A stretch of DNA of 64,000 bases from Grifola frondosa (GCA_001683735.1 LUGG01000056.1:1-64000); one strand, 5' to 3'; positions 34,252-47,696 are shown, counted from the first letter of the stretch. Notes: generated from the letters alone by a model not told the origin. Program-made: numbers and translations.

Positions 34252-36996
34252 TCAAGTCGGGCCGCCGCCATCGCCCGCCTCGTCCCACGATCGCTTCGTG
34301 GGGAGGGTATTCATGCGCTGCGGGAGGGCGCTCGGGCCCAGGGCGTCCTGCACCTGCGCGTGCGCGTACGGTGCGTTCCAGCCCTGCAACGCCGAGTCGA
34401 ACGAGCGGCGCATGCGCGACGGGTTGGCGCCATAGCCCGCCGCGCGCGGGGTCGTACTCGGCATGCACCTGTGCGTGCACGTGGGCCGGCACGCTATGCG
34501 CGTGTGCGAGCGGTGGGGGCGGGGGCGGCGCGGTGTACGCGAGGGACTGGCGCTGCGCCCTGCTCGCAACGCCGGCCTCGAGCGCGGCGACCTCCTCCTG
34601 CAGGCGCTGGTTCGCGTACTTGAGCTGCTGCAGCTCGTACTGCCAGCTGCTGCCCCGCGCGATCTCGAGCTCCTGGAAGACGCTGTCGCTGAGCGGTGCA
34701 CGATGCGCGCGGGGCGGTGGCGTGCGCGTCGAGCAGCTTGATCTGGCACACGACGGGGTGCGGCGCGGTGGGGACGGAGCTCGGGGGCTTGCCCGCACCG
34801 CCATGCGAACGGTACATGGCGACGTGCACGGTCACGCCCGAGCCGTCCTTTCTGCGCATCTCGCAGCCGACGCCGTGCAGCTCGACGCCGCTCTCGGCGA
34901 ACGCGCCCGCGAGGAGCTGCTCAACGGCCTTGCGCGCGTCTGCCTGCGTGCGCCCGCCGATAAAGTCGCCCACCGTCCTGCCGATGACCTCGCCTGCGCC
35001 CCAGCCGAGGACGTCACGCACGGCCGCGCCGACAAAGAGGAACGTGCCGTTGGTGCTGAGGAGACCCCAGACCTCTTGCTCGCGCTCGCGCTCCTGCCCA
35101 TCGGACTCGGTGGCGGTGGCGACAGCGGTGAGCCCGCCTGCGCGCTGAACAGGGCCCCATTCGAGGCGGGGCATGCTGCGCACGCGGCCGCTGAGAATGA
35201 TGGCCTTGCGGCCCTTGCCCGGTTCGACGTGGAGGCGGCCGCGGCATTCGACCCAGACAAAGTCGCCGGCTTTGGCACGCATACGGAAGAGCAGGTCGAC
35301 CGCTCTCGGGCCGGCGGTCGAGGTCGCGCTCTGCATAGAGGGCAACGAGTCGTCGGACGGTGCGCCGCCGGGGCTCGGGGAGGTCCTGCCGCTGCTGAGC
35401 GTCGAGCCGGAGGCGGCCATGGGCGTGGCGGAGGCCTCCTTGAGCTCGCGCATGAGGGGTACGATGTCGGCGGCGTGGCAGAACTCGGTGAGGGAGCGTC
35501 CGACGAGGTCATCGGGGTCGTAGCCGAGGACGCGGCGGACGGCGGGGGCGACGTAGAGAAAGGCGCCCTTGAGGGAGACGACGTGTATGAAGTCGGGTGT
35601 GCTCTCGAGGAGGAGCATGTGGAGCGGCTTGTTGCCGTCGTACGGGTCGGACATGGTGCCGGGCTCGCCGGGGTTGGTGTTTGCGGCTGCTTGAGCGGAG
35701 GAGGCGGTGGTGGAAGCGTGGATGGGGATGGAGTTGATGAAGGAAGAGTCATCGAGGAGGGCGCGGAGATCCTTGGATACGCCACGCATCATGGCCGAGT
35801 TGGCACGCCAGTCGCGGGGAAAGGTGGCGGAGAGGGAGTCTGGGACGGCGAGCTTGCTGCTGTAGTTGACGATGTAGCTGCCGTCCCTGAGTTTGCGGAG
35901 GATGGCGTTTGGCTGCTCTGTGAGGTCAACCTGGAAGCCGACGTGGTATACGATGTCGTCTTGCTCTTCGGGGGAGTTGTTGATGCCGCCGCGGATGGGG
36001 ATGACTGTGACGAGGTTGATAAAGGCAGCGCCGCCCTTGCGATAGTTGATGAGGCTTGTCTGGCACTCCTTTCCAGCTGCGAGGCTCTTTTTGAGATGAG
36101 CGACGGCTTCTGGTGCGGTGTAGCGGCGGAGATCGCCTCGCTGGAGGCGGCCGTCGGGAGACTGGAGGAAGCGGCAGTTGCGACCGAGGACCTCGTGCTC
36201 GTCGTAGCCGGTGAGCTTGCAGAAGGTGGGGGAAGCATATACTGGTAATAAGAGGGCATCAGCGGAGGACGAGAAGAGAGGAAAAGGGAAGGACCTATGG
36301 GAGAGTCGAAACGGCGGACGTCGACGACTACGAAGGAGCAAGTGAGGTCGACTGGGCCGAGGACGATTCTCTGGTTAGGGCGGGTTGTGATGCGGGAGAG
36401 GATGGAGAGAAGATCAAAGCCTGATGCAGAGTAGACGGGGAGGCCGAGAGCAGAGGGAATGTTGACAGGGCTGGGGCCGAGGCTAGGGCCGGGGCCCGAA
36501 GTAGGGAATGGAAGGGAAGAAGAAATGTCAGGAGGGAGAAAGTGGAGGTCGGGGGAGTGAGAGGCCGGCTGGGGAGGAGAGTGAGCGGGGAGTAGTGATG
36601 AGCAACATTTTGTGGGAGATAGGCGTTCTCTGGGGAGGAATTGTCTGGCTGATAGGACTGGGCGAGAGGGTACTTTGTTGCGTTGGCGGAGCTGTAGGGC
36701 GAGTTGAGAGCGGTGGCATGGCGGGGTAGGGAGACTTACAAATCATTAGAGTAGGAGTTGTTGAACCAGGAGGAGGTGAGGGGACCTGTGGGACCAAAGA
36801 GGCCAGCGGGAAGGACTTCAGCGCCGCCGCCTGGAGCGAGGGTGGGGGCGCCGAGCATGAGCTGGGGGAGCTGGAACTGGACATTGGAGGAAAAAGTGTT
36901 GGGATCTACGGGAAGGGAGTGATCATGGCTGTACTGCTCGTAGGACGGGTTGTCAGCAACGGGTCGTGGTTGACCAATGTACCGTTCGAAAGGCAT
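34252..36996 (-). CDS. WC1: White collar-1 blue-light photoreceptor
   Basis: Exon 1 from ATG 36996 (MPFERYIGQPRPVADNPSYE) ends at a GTAAGT near 36740. The next exon reaches 36295, and a 53-nt intron (36294-36242) precedes the LOV core. LOV shows VYASPTFCKLTGYDEHEVLG and GRNCRFLQ, whose Cys (codon 36176-36174) forms the flavin adduct. Two further PAS domains follow (LHMLLLESTPDFIHVVSLKG; WGLLSTNGTFLFVGAAV). A coiled-coil-like ELEIARGSSWQYELQQLKYA and a tail ending KRSWDEAGDGGGPT end the protein. No GATA finger is present, as known for basidiomycete WC-1 proteins, which bind DNA through a WC-2 partner. Frame breaks: one base missing at 34711-34714 (G4) and one near 34436-34443. GC content is very high, which creates a long antisense frame. 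Confidence 0.9.
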
Positions 36997-38682
36997 CTCG
37001 CTTTCCGCAATGGCACTCGGCGCGCGACGAGGTGCGGGCAGTGACGAGGCGACGATGCACGGTAAAGCTCGAGGTGAGGACGAGTAGAGAGCGGGTCGAT
37101 GGTGAGCGAGTGGTCGATGGGGGGCGATGGCAAGACTAGTGGGTATCGAACGGGGAACGAACGGGGGCGGAAGCAGACGCGCGGAGGGACCCAGTCAACG
37201 TTGCGGCTGCATCGAATATAGCTATCCTCATGCTCCTCACGCTACTCCCATAGGCGCCCATGCTGATGCTGTGAGCCGTGTGTGACGTTAACATCTCTTC
37301 GCATCTGCTCGCATCTCTTGACCCCATCTTCGATCTCCTCATCCGCTGGGCCGCCGCTCTGCTTTTCCAACCAGCGCCTTCCCCTTTTCACTCAGGACCC
37401 CGCTTCCTATCTCGCTCCCATCTCCGTGCCGCGCTCGGCCGTGGCGCTACTCGTGCTCCACCCAATCACTCCCACCGATGCCAACACATTCTCGGGGTCT
37501 TTAGTATAGATGAAAACCCGTCTCGTTCGGATGCCTTTCATATTTAGGGTTAGGTTCCGCCACCGGGCCTCAAGTTAAACCGTCCTGCCTCGCCAACCCA
37601 TGCGTGCAGTCGACGGGCTCATGTTCGACCTTGTTCATCACCGTTGTGTGAATAGAGCCTGGCCAGCTCTCTCTGCAATATTCCCATAGATATATACATT
37701 GCCATGTCATAAACGTAACTCTTACCTTTCTCCTCACGCATGCAATCGCCTCGCTTGACAAACAATTATGCGTCGATGCGGCGCTCGCCGAGGATCCATG
37801 CACGAACTTCTACGTACAACAACCGCATCTTCCAAGCCTCACCGCGCGCCTCTCCACTCCATTTTTCTTGATGAACATTTCTAGCGCACTCACGCGCCCA
37901 CTACAGGCGCCCACTCCATGCGCACCAACCTTCTCAAAAATTTCAATGCAAAAATATCTTAACCAACTGCACCCAGAGGTTCATCGAATATATTAATACT
38001 CATCGCACACACTAGTGTCCATGTCCGATGCCCGGCTGTCTTCCTCCTGCAGCCCTAAATCTTTCACCATGCACGGTCCTCGTATCGGTGTTTGTGCCAC
38101 CCTCTATCGCCGGTGGCATGCAAGCGGCTCGTGCCTGCTCGTCCGCCCTGGCGCCAACTACCCTGCACACACACTTTGCACAGGTTTGCACCTCAAAACT
38201 CTCGTTATTACATACATTGCTGTATATTGCCGCGCACTGCCCGCACATAGTGTCAACTCCGCGGTCCGCGGTCCGCATGTGGCGCCGTGCTCAACGACTA
38301 CTTATTCAAGGACTACTCAATTGTATGTGAGGGGCTCCGCGCCCGCATCTCTGGGGAAACCCGTCGGCATCCCATCGGCCGATCTGCATCCACAACCTCA
38401 CACAACCGCACAGCACACCCGAGCAGCTGCTAGCCCTGCTAAGCCGTGAATTGAAGCACAGGGTATTTGCCGCTGAAGCTATGGCGGCAGGGGACGACCT
38501 CAACCCGAAAATTCAAAAGACGACGGTGGAGCTTGATTGCGGATCATCACGTGACAGCGTCATCGATGCGCGGTGCATTCTCATTTGATTTCGCGCGTCC
38601 TCCTTCTCTTAGACTCTTACAGCTGCCGCTACTCTTATACCTCTTCTTCCTGACTTTGCCCTGCTAACTTCCACTTGCTAAT
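36997..38682. other. Divergent intergenic region between WC-1 and aldolase
   Basis: No credible gene. Contains C-rich segments (37,280-37,500 and 37,850-38,430), similar in style to the island at 11-12.5 kb, a single telomere-like TTTAGGGTTAGG at 37,543, and TATA-like AT stretches near 37,990. Short frames here lack domain or codon support. The last 100 bp are pyrimidine-rich, as in many strong fungal promoters, and fit a glycolytic gene. Confidence 0.45.
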
Positions 38683-40385
38683 ATGGGTGTCCTCGATATC
38701 GTCCCTGTGCGTTCCCGCCTATCCATGTTTTGTGCCCTTCTTTCGACCCCGTACTGACTTCATCCAAGGCGGGTGTTTTGACTGGCGAGAATGTTCTCAA
38801 GCTCTTCCAGTACGCCAAGGAGAACCAGGTCTGTCCCTCTGTCACATTGCCTCCCTCTCCAGCCTGACCCTTCCTCCCCAGTTCGCCATCCCTGTAAGTT
38901 TCGTCGCTGTAGCATCCGCGTTGCAATCCACTCACCCCGATATCCATCGTACCATCTCCCATCCCTCAGGCCATCGTGAGTCCTCTCACTATCGCCCCGT
39001 TCTCGCAGTTCACACGTCTTCCCACAGAATGTAACCTCTTCCTCCACGGCCAACGCTGTCCTCGAAGCTGCCCGGTCCGCACCCTTTCTACTCCTACTCG
39101 TCTCCGCTCCCCACTGACGCTCGCACCAGCGACATCAAAGCTCCCATCATCATCCAGGTCTCCCAGGGCGGCGCTGCCTACTTTGCCGGCAAGGGCCTCC
39201 CCAATGACAAGCAGCAGGCCTCCATCGCAGGTGCCGTCGCCGCCGCTCACCACGTCCGCACCGTCGCCAAGGAATACGGCGTGTACGCCTCCTCTCCGTT
39301 TTCTCTCTTATTCCCGCCTAATCTCCTCCTTCGCTATCCAGCCCGGTAGTTCTCCACTCCGACCACTGTGCAAAGAAACTCCTCCCGTGGTTCGACGGCA
39401 TGCTCGCTGCAGACGAGGCGTACTACAAGGCGCACGGCGAGCCGCTCTTCTCCTCGCACATGCTCGACCTCTCCGAAGAGTCCAAGGAGGAAAACATCGC
39501 GACCTGCGTCAAGTACTTTGCCCGCATGGCGCCCATCGGGCTCTGGCTCGAGATGGAGATCGGCATCACCGGCGGCGAGGAGGACGGTGTGGACAACACG
39601 GGCGTTGACAACTCGCGCCTCTACACGCAACCCGAGGACATCTTCGACGTGTACACCGCGCTGAGCAAGGTCGGCCCCGGGTTCAGCATCGCCGCCGCGT
39701 TCGGCAACGTCCACGGCGTGTACAAGCCCGGAAACGTCCGCCTCCACCCGAGCTCCTCAACAAGCACCAGCTGTATGCGGAGAGCAAGCTCAACGGAAAG
39801 AAGAAGCCACTGTGGGTCCCCGCATACTACGCTGTTTGAGCCGGCCGCGCTAATCCGACTGGATGCTAGGTACCTCGTCTTCCACGGCGGCTCCGGCTCG
39901 ACGAAGGAGGAGATCAAGACCGCCGTCGAGAACGGTGTCGTCAAGATGAACGTCGACACTGGTGTGTCTGCTTGCTGATCTGTTTATTCGCCAACTCATT
40001 TTGTGCGCAGATACCCAGTTCGCGTACCTCGTCGGCATCAGGGTACGTTCATCGATACTTTGTGCTTCTTCTGCCATCTGACGCTTTCTTCTGCAGGACT
40101 TCGTCCAGAAGAAGTCCGGCTACCTCCAGACCCAGGTTGGCAACCCCGAGGGCGCAGACAAGCCCAACAAGAAGGTACGTATCCTTCTCCCTCTCGTTTT
40201 TATTTGCAATCTGACCGCGGCGGGCGCGACAGTACTACGACCCGCGCGTCTGGGTGCGCGAGGGTGAGAAGACGCTCTCGGCGCGCGTCAAGGAGGCGTG
40301 CGCGGACCTCGGCAACACCAGTGCGTCTCTCTATGCGCCTCGGCCCGCTTTTCGTCGCTAACATATCTTTGCAGACCGCCTGTAA
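38683..40385 (+). CDS. FBA1: Class II fructose-bisphosphate aldolase
   Basis: Twelve exons: 38683-38706, 38769-38828, 38882-38893, 38970-38975, 39028-39074, 39130-39282, 39342-39811, 39870-39961, 40011-40042, 40097-40174, 40233-40320, 40375-40385; about 357 residues. Two are micro-exons of 12 nt (FAIP) and 6 nt (AI). They rebuild the family sequence FAIPAINVTSSSTANAVLEA. Zinc and substrate motifs are visible: VVLHSDHCAKK, MLDLSEESKEENI, GLWLEMEIGITGGEEDGV, AAFGNVHGVYKPGNV and LVFHGGSGS. The enzyme splits fructose 1,6-bisphosphate in glycolysis and rejoins the products in gluconeogenesis. One C is missing in 39747-39749 (HP|ELLNKHQLYAES), the only break; the exon sum is 3n-1. The end NRL matches family C termini. 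Confidence 0.95.
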
Positions 40386-42125
40386 ATGTTTTTCTGGGGA
40401 GGCAGGGTTCGGTGTTCTGAGAAGACGAAGAAATAGAAAGCAGACTGATGTATCTGTACGATCGGAACGCAATGCATAGCTGTATGAGTCGTCACGCGTT
40501 CAAGCACGAGTTCATGGCCTTAAGGGTCCCGGCGTCTGGTCGTGGTGGTCTTGGAACATGAAAGGCACAGTACTTGTTGGCCATGCCGGAAACGTATGGA
40601 CAAGATAACTCTGGCCTAGTCCGATCTGCACCATTCTGCACATCGCGCGCCCATAGTGGCGGACTTTCGATCCATCGGTTATCTTCACGGGTCTCTGGGA
40701 GGGAATGGTGGCGCGTCAGGACGAACTCCGACGGAGGAGGCGATCTCGTGGCGATGTAGCGCCGCGGACACTGTTCCGCGAGGCACTCATGCGGTTTGGG
40801 ACTAGATCTGCTGCAGGAACAAACGGTGTAGCTGCTGGATTGCAATTGTGCACCTTATCATGGCTAACGGCTGTCGCACAACCTTGTTATTGGTTGTCGC
40901 GCTTCAGTTCGTTCAACATGCTCCAGCTCTTCTAAATCTTAAGTACTGAGTACCGGAGGTTGAGAGTACCACGAGCTCGTTTGGAAGCACAGTTTCATGA
41001 GGGCCATCTTATTTTTCCATTGACAAGACACATCATGCATTGCATGTTTAAGTACTTTATCCTCAGTGTGCTTACCCTATGTCAAATCAGGTACGATATT
41101 CTTGCCATCCTTCGTGGGCATCGTTGACCGACAGAATTTCCTCTCAGAGCGGCATTGCGTTGAGCTGGTGAGTTTCGGTCTTCTGTTTATGTTACTCACT
41201 GCTGACAAACCTTGAACGAGGATTCTCTAGTCTCCGGGTGCGTGGTCATCAATGGAAGTTCGCTCCATTCATATTCATCTCGTCGCCGTCTCCATTTGTT
41301 TTGCATATGATACCATCGACCATCGACAGTGAAGAACGCGAGCAGGTCAGGCGTAACTAAATATTATCCGGGTACACGAACTCAACGATATCCAGATCTG
41401 GAGAAGATGCGAGCTCGCGTAGAAGAGACGAGTTTCAGCGCGGGATGTCTGCGTGGCTAGTTGAATTTGATTTCCTTGTTGGATGGTTACATCGACAGGC
41501 ATGAGTTGAGCGTCGGAAATTTGGGGCCATCGGCGCTGACTGCTGAGCGCAGTTCGTGGATTGGACCTTCAAGCTCAACTGTGCTGGTTTCGCCACAGAT
41601 TATGATACATGTATAGAACGTGTTTCTATAATCGTCCATGCACATTTAGATAGGTTGTGATAGACGACATCATCTGCCAACAGGGAATTTGTATCAAGCC
41701 AGGCTTCCCTCCAATTGATTCGTATTTTTAAAATGTCCCAACATAGACAAGCTATTCATATATCTCGTACCGTTCGAATTTAATCGTTAGCTGTTCAAGA
41801 CGGTCAGTCATGACGCTTTGGCCCCATTGTTTGCTCTCTTCCATACTCGAAAATTCACAAGCGCTCCTGCAAATCTGGCAGTCGCACCTTTCAGCTTGTC
41901 TGGCTTAACATAGGGACCAAAAGGCTTGAGAATCAGCGACTTATCCGCGGAACAAAATTGAGCACTATCGGTTTACAGTAGACGTGCGTCGGCGAACCGT
42001 TGTTGTTGAGTAGACTGGCAGTCAAACTAACCGTCGACTGCACCAGGACTCATATCTCAGACAGATAAATCCAGTGAAATAACTAGATAGATTCGAAGAC
42101 GTGTTCTCCGAATTACCATGATACC
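40386..42125. other. Convergent intergenic region, 1.7 kb
   Basis: Lies between the 3' ends of the aldolase and the ADP/ATP carrier. No domain-bearing frame longer than 80 codons was found, and no RNA gene was recognised. Composition is ordinary, and the stretch may hold untranslated regions or an unrecognised non-coding gene. Confidence 0.35.
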
Positions 42126-43600
42126 TCACCCGGAACCAGCCACGTACACCGTACCGAAAGCGAGTTCTTGAAATCTAAATACAACAAGGATGAATCATCT
42201 GATGACCAGCCTTAATAAATGGACGTACTGATCATACAGGGCCAGCACACCTGCGCTGGCAATACCACGAATAACATTGGCTCCGGCACCTCCTACAGGT
42301 GATGGAAATGGTTAACGTGTAATCCTTGATGGAATGAGAGTTGAAATGCAGCTTACCGAAAAGTGACTTCGCTCCTTCTTTGGCGACGATCTGCCTTCCT
42401 GCGTCAATGAATGACTTATAATGTACCTAAAGACAACGGTCAGCTTCAAGATAATGCATTGAGATTATATCACTTACACTTTCACCAGACGTCATCATCA
42501 TCCGCCTGCGGACAGTGTCCAGAGGGTAAGCGGCTAAAGCTGCTCCCTTGGAAATTGGATACCGTTAGCCAACTGCCAAATTTTTGATTGGAGCACATAC
42601 TGTTGTACAGACCCACCCTGCGGCAAGTGCTGCGAGAAAATTGCCTCTCAAAGGTCCAATTAGGAGGGTATCTTTGACAGTATCGTATCCGCCGAAGCTG
42701 TGGAAGAATTAGCAGGCCAAAATGCGGTTGTGCGGATTATAGCGGCTCACTAAAATCCGCGGTAAACGCATATCCCAACTACGCTCGGGACGAATCCTCT
42801 GTACAGACCGATTACTCCATCAGACTTGAGTGTCTGTTTGTATACGTCAATGAGACCCGAGAACTGTCTCTGCCCGCCTTTAGTCACGCTCTTGTTATCA
42901 GCGGACAAACGAGTACGGGCGCTGTGAGGGCATGGAAGGTGATCACCGGCCAACGATAGTCGGCGATCCGACACAGTGAGTTTCAGTCAGCATAGGTGAC
43001 GTAAGATGCCCACTAATCGAGGGAGTAGACGAAGATGGAAGAGGAAGCCCCAGCGGCCGCTCCACTTGCAATATTTCCTTAATAATAATTGAATTGAAAG
43101 ATCGTCAATGCGAGTAGTTTAGAATGCAAGCGTACCAAAAACCCAGAGCCCGAATCCCTCGGACTTCTTGAAGCCAAACATCTGTTTGAATGAATCTTTG
43201 AATGCGAAGTTGAGCGCTTGAGTGGGGAAGTATCGAATGATGTTCGTTCCGTTGCCTCGCCAGACTGTGGACAGATGAGTGGTAAGCACCAGGGTAAGCC
43301 GCACCGTAATTCACAGCCTACAGCTGCGAAACCCCTCGTCGGCATAAGTCCTCTTGAAACAATCAGCCATGCCTAAGTAAGGGCGATCGAGCCGTCCCGC
43401 CCCAAGCATAGCTCCTTGATTCTGCATGAGAAGTTTGACACGCTCGATAGGTGCAGCTACAGTCTTCGAGATAGCCGCGGCGGTTCCGCCCATCATAAAA
43501 TCAACTATTGGAGAATGTCACGAGCAAAGATCTCGGAGATGATTGAGAACGAACCAAAGAAGTGTGATTTAGGTGCGGTTTCTTTGGAGGTGGTCGCCAT
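42126..43600 (-). CDS. AAC: Mitochondrial ADP/ATP carrier
   Basis: Ten exons, minus strand: 43600-43555, 43504-43322, 43264-43136, 43077-43014, 42921-42751, 42697-42601, 42546-42478, 42426-42357, 42292-42229, 42174-42126. They sum to 942 nt, 313 residues, with no frame break. Three mitochondrial carrier repeats are visible: [28 protein letters not shown] and [17 protein letters not shown]. The RRRMMM signature is unique to ADP/ATP carriers. [17 protein letters not shown] and the C-terminal [15 protein letters not shown] complete it. It exchanges matrix ATP for cytosolic ADP across the inner membrane. No cleavable presequence is seen, as usual. Confidence 0.96.
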
Positions 43601-44268
43601 GGTTCAATAATGAGGAACACGCTGGAGAAACCAGAAGATGACAAAACTGAGTGGGGAGTATTAGGAATGATAGAAGATGCCTCTGAGGCCAAAGATTGGT
43701 GAAGGGCATATTATAACGAAGGAAGAGACGCCTTGACACAGCATGAGATGCAGATGCATACCAACGGCTCCCCGCAAAATGGCATGATAGAGAACTGGCG
43801 AGCGATAAATTGTGAGCGACTATGGAGCGGACCACGGAGCACAAGTCTTATTGGTAGGACGGGCTGTTAACAGCGGGAAGTGTCGTGCCGTGCTGGTCCG
43901 AGTGTGAGCGTGCAGTGGGGAGTGGCTCCGACTCGGAGACAGCGTGATAGACACTTATATTGCAGATAGCAAAAATGAGGCTAGCGCACTATGAGCATGG
44001 CTGTACAGTGGCACATCCGTTACCTTGGGTGAGTAGCTCGTGCAAGTCCCAGGAAGGTAGACGCCGACCGTGCCACGGCGCGTCGGCGCGTCACGTACCA
44101 CGTGACTCGCGTCCATTATGGCGCGTGTCTTCGAGTTGTTGAACCACAGCGCCGTCGACGCCGACTCTTGTTCACGGCTCTTGTCCATTGTACACATCCT
44201 TGGTCGCGTCGTTTTATTGTCATCGCGGTCCTCGACATTTTCATCGCTCTCTCTTGCATTTTTCTGTG
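43601..44268. other. Divergent intergenic region
   Basis: Promoter region shared by the ADP/ATP carrier (-) and the Spt21-like gene (+), about 670 bp. A pyrimidine-rich stretch (44,210-44,265) precedes the latter. No other gene was recognised. Confidence 0.45.
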
Positions 44269-47200
44269 ATGGAGACGCGTCTCTTGTCCAGTATGTCTTT
44301 CGCGCCCTTCTCATGATTCGTCCCGTAGTTGCTTAGTAGCGTTCCAGTTCGCGTGCTCTACACCATCAACTCCAATCCTCAATACATCCTTGCTCGTTCT
44401 ACAGAAAGGATACCTGTTGCCGTCATTCCTCCACATCTCCTCTCCGTGTCGTTCTCATCTGACGCACGCAATGTCAACCTCCTTTACGGCAAGGCTCCTC
44501 TTCGACCTTGCTTGGATGCCATATGTCAATCGAGGTCGGTGTGTTTCCTTCAACGATTGCTACATCTAACACGTCCCAATGAAGTCCTGAGCTCGTCCCT
44601 GATGGCACAAGGGATTATTCTGTATACGCTTATGACCCACTCGAAATCCGTGCGTCTAGCCGCCTATTTGATTTATTTATTCCCAGATATGATGACCTGC
44701 ATTGATCACGATAGGTCCCGGTCCACCTGCTGGTCCGGATGCACTTCCTGGTCTCGCTGTCGGCTTAGGTTGGATGTCAAGAGCTCTGCGAGGTCTAGAT
44801 ACTGGAGTCACTGTGACCGGAACTCTGATAAGCGATGGGGTACGAGACGATGCATTAGAAGTGATCTTCTCTTTGAGAGAAGTGAGTTCCGTCTTGGATG
44901 TCCACCTATCAAAACTTTCGAGCCTATATAAGATCGCTAATGCTCGCTTTGGTAGAGTCATAATGTTCCACGGTATACGTCACAAACTTGGCCTACATCG
45001 AATATTCCAAGTCAAACAGACAGAAAACCTGTTCGACCAATTTCAAATTCTCCCTTCACTACTCAGCCACTGCCGCCACGTATCGGTCGCGCTGCAAGTC
45101 TGAGCTGTGCAGTCACACCTTCAGCTTTGGCTACATTTTCAGCAGCTGGTCCAACTGCAGGTCCCCACGCTCTTAAGAGAAGCTCATCTGCTCAAATCGT
45201 AACAATGCCCCATCCGCCGGACCTTCCATACCCACAACAAGCTTCTGCATCTACCATCGTCCAAGACTCTTCAGCTTCCGCGCAGACAGCACTTCACGCG
45301 CTCATACTAGCGCTTTCAACACCTGACAAGAATCCCGAGCTGCTTAATATGCTCTCAAATATCGATCCTTCACATAGCACTACGGCTCCTGATCCTGGTC
45401 TTGTGCAAGCCCTCGGCAGATTGCTTTCCAGCGGCGCATCTTCTGTTCCTTCCGGGATTAATCCGTCATCGACATTGCTCTCGCCGCCGGGGGCTGCTCC
45501 ATTTCCTTCCACCCCACCCACGTCCGACAACGCCGCGGATGATGACGATGACGTTGTAGTGCTCGACAAAGAGAACGTCGATCCCAGCGCTTTCCGTCGT
45601 CGACGCGCAGAGAAGGAGCAAGAACTAGCCAAACCGATGCTCTCTCGGCTGGCGCCTCAAAGAATGCATCTCCCGACAGCGTCTACCAATACCATCCATC
45701 GCACGCATGCTGGTAGCTCGGCAGAACGCCTGAATCACCGTCATGCGTCCAGTACTAGCTCAACCGTTAGTCGGAAACGCACTCTGAGCGAGATCTTGGA
45801 TGAGCGGGACCGTGAACGAGAGCAGGTGCGTAAACGGACAACCAGCCAAAATAGACGGACGAGCGGGCCCTTGTCCGCGAACGGGGGCAACATCTATCCA
45901 CCTCCTCATGCGCTTTCAGACCCTGGAGTAGAACTCGAACCGTCAACTCTCCCATCAGCAGGTCCTTCCACCTCTCCACGTCGCGGAGCTCGCAATTCTG
46001 TGCAAGAGCAGCGACGACCGCAGGTTTCATCACCAACAACGGGATCTTCACCGACACGTCCTCTAAAGCGCAAGCCATATGTTGTGCCGGAATGGGCACG
46101 CACTAATACCGCTACGCTCCCCCGACTGGCCAGCCGTCCCGAGTCTGCATCGTCCGAGGCAGCCATCCCATCGCCTCCGCGTAGAAAGCGGTCGCCGAAG
46201 AAAAGGGGGACATTACAATCCCGGACACAGTCAGCACCTCGAGGGCATTCCGCTAGCCGCGGTCAAGCTGCTGCTTCCAGTGACGCTCCACCCACTTCAC
46301 CAACTCCCGCTCCGAGTTTACTGTCTTCCTTGAAAAGAGGTAGTTTGCAACCAGCGCTTCCGCCACGCCCAGTAGTGGCGGAATCATCTGCCGTTCCAAT
46401 CTTCCCAATCCTATCATCTGCTTTGACTCCAGAAAATGCCACGTCGTCGTCGGATTCTGCGTTGCGAACCCCATCAACTCCTCGTCGAAACAATTCGTCA
46501 ATATCAGACGATGATTCCAGTTCTTTATTCACCCCGGAACCGCGGACGCCATCGAAATCCAGACTATCTAGCCTGCATAAAGCGAAGGGGTCTCTATTCT
46601 CGCCCCTCCGAATTGACGGACCAAGCTCCCCGCTCGCTTGGGTACAGGATATAGAGGAACTCGACACACCGTCTGAATACAGCCGCATAAAGCCTGCGGA
46701 AGCATCTGACCAACTCTCTGAGAACGCTGACTTCCTATCGGACGTGCTAGCGAGCAGCGATGTGGATGTTGATCTCCAAGATGGTCCTTCTGAAGACACC
46801 GGATTTCAGACACCAAAGCATTGGTCTATCGGTCTGCCGCCATCTTCGCCCCTTCCACCATCGAGCCCTATTCTCTCTCCGGAGGACGATTGGATTGGGG
46901 ACGATGGCGACCAGGACCCCATTGTTATCACGCCTTTGTCTGATAACCACGATGCCTCCGAGCCTACTAGCGATACGCAGGTTTCCGACCCAATTCTCGC
47001 CTTTCTGACAGACAACCCAGAGATGTTTCCCACCGATACTACTTTCGACGCGAACGAGTTCTCCTACATTTTTTCCGATCTCCCGCTGCCGTCGACGTCC
47101 AATTTGCCCTCTGACACGGCAGCGGATCAGACCGATCAAGACGGAGCTGCCGCGGATACCAATGCGTCGTGTTTTCCTCCACTGCCGGCCGCAATTCCTG

Positions 47201-47457
47201 GTCTTGGCGCCAAACTTTCAGATCTTGCGGACCTGACGGCGCATACCGGTGTCTTGGACCAGTTGGAATTCGACGAGTTATGGGCATCTATGAAACCCGT
47301 CATGGAGGACAGCCTTACATCGACGGGTCTGTTAACTTCCCAAGATTATAGCCCGAGCTCTACTACGACTGGCATAAGTTCACAAGCAGACGTAAGCGGA
47401 ATCGCCTTACAGCCTCAGGCGATGGGTATAGGTGTGGATACTACCAAGTTTGCATAG
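44269..47457 (+). CDS. SPT21: Spt21/Ams2 N-terminal domain protein
   Basis: The N-terminal domain reads RVLYTINSNPQYILARS, LRPCLDAICQSR, then after an intron (about 44536-44582) SPELVPDGTRDYSVYAYDP, and later GLGWMSRALRGLDTGVTVTG and ALEVIFSLRE. This is the Spt21/Ams2 domain, known from regulators of histone gene expression and, in fission yeast, centromere assembly. After an intron (44900-44955) a single 2.5-kb exon encodes a disordered Ser/Pro-rich region with KENVDPSAFRRRRAEKEQEL, KRTLSEILDERDRERE and KRKPYVVPEWARTNTATLPR. It ends DTTKFA at 47457. No GATA finger is visible. The start is tentative: ATG 44269 begins METRLLSS, but its joining to exon 2 (44340) leaves the phase unresolved. A possible short intron at 44650-44700 is also unproven. 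Confidence 0.8.
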
Positions 47458-47696
47458 GATATGAGAACGCTTTTGAGTGGTTCTTGATGTAGGCGTGTCA
47501 CATCTCATATGCATTTACGTTTGGACATTGAAGTCATGTTTTGATGGATCATTTATTCATAGCTCAATTACCTGGTCATACATATAGCGTGCAGACAATC
47601 TTCTTACTTGCGGTGAACATCCATTTGTCACTTGATCGGCAAGTACGTTGTAAACAATATCCACATTGTGATCAATTAAGATATTGCCCGGATAGC

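Noticed and set aside
34371..36248. 625-codon plus-strand open frame
   Set aside because: It is antisense to the WC-1 coding exon; the very high GC content keeps the opposite strand open. Its Ala/Gly/Asp-rich product has no domain.
37543..37556. Telomere-like TTTAGGGTTAGG
   Set aside because: Less than two repeat units; single units also occur near 13,975 and 61,355. Expected by chance and not an interstitial telomere.
45294..46799. Minus-strand open frames inside the Spt21-like gene
   Set aside because: Antisense shadows of a Ser/Pro-rich low-complexity exon.
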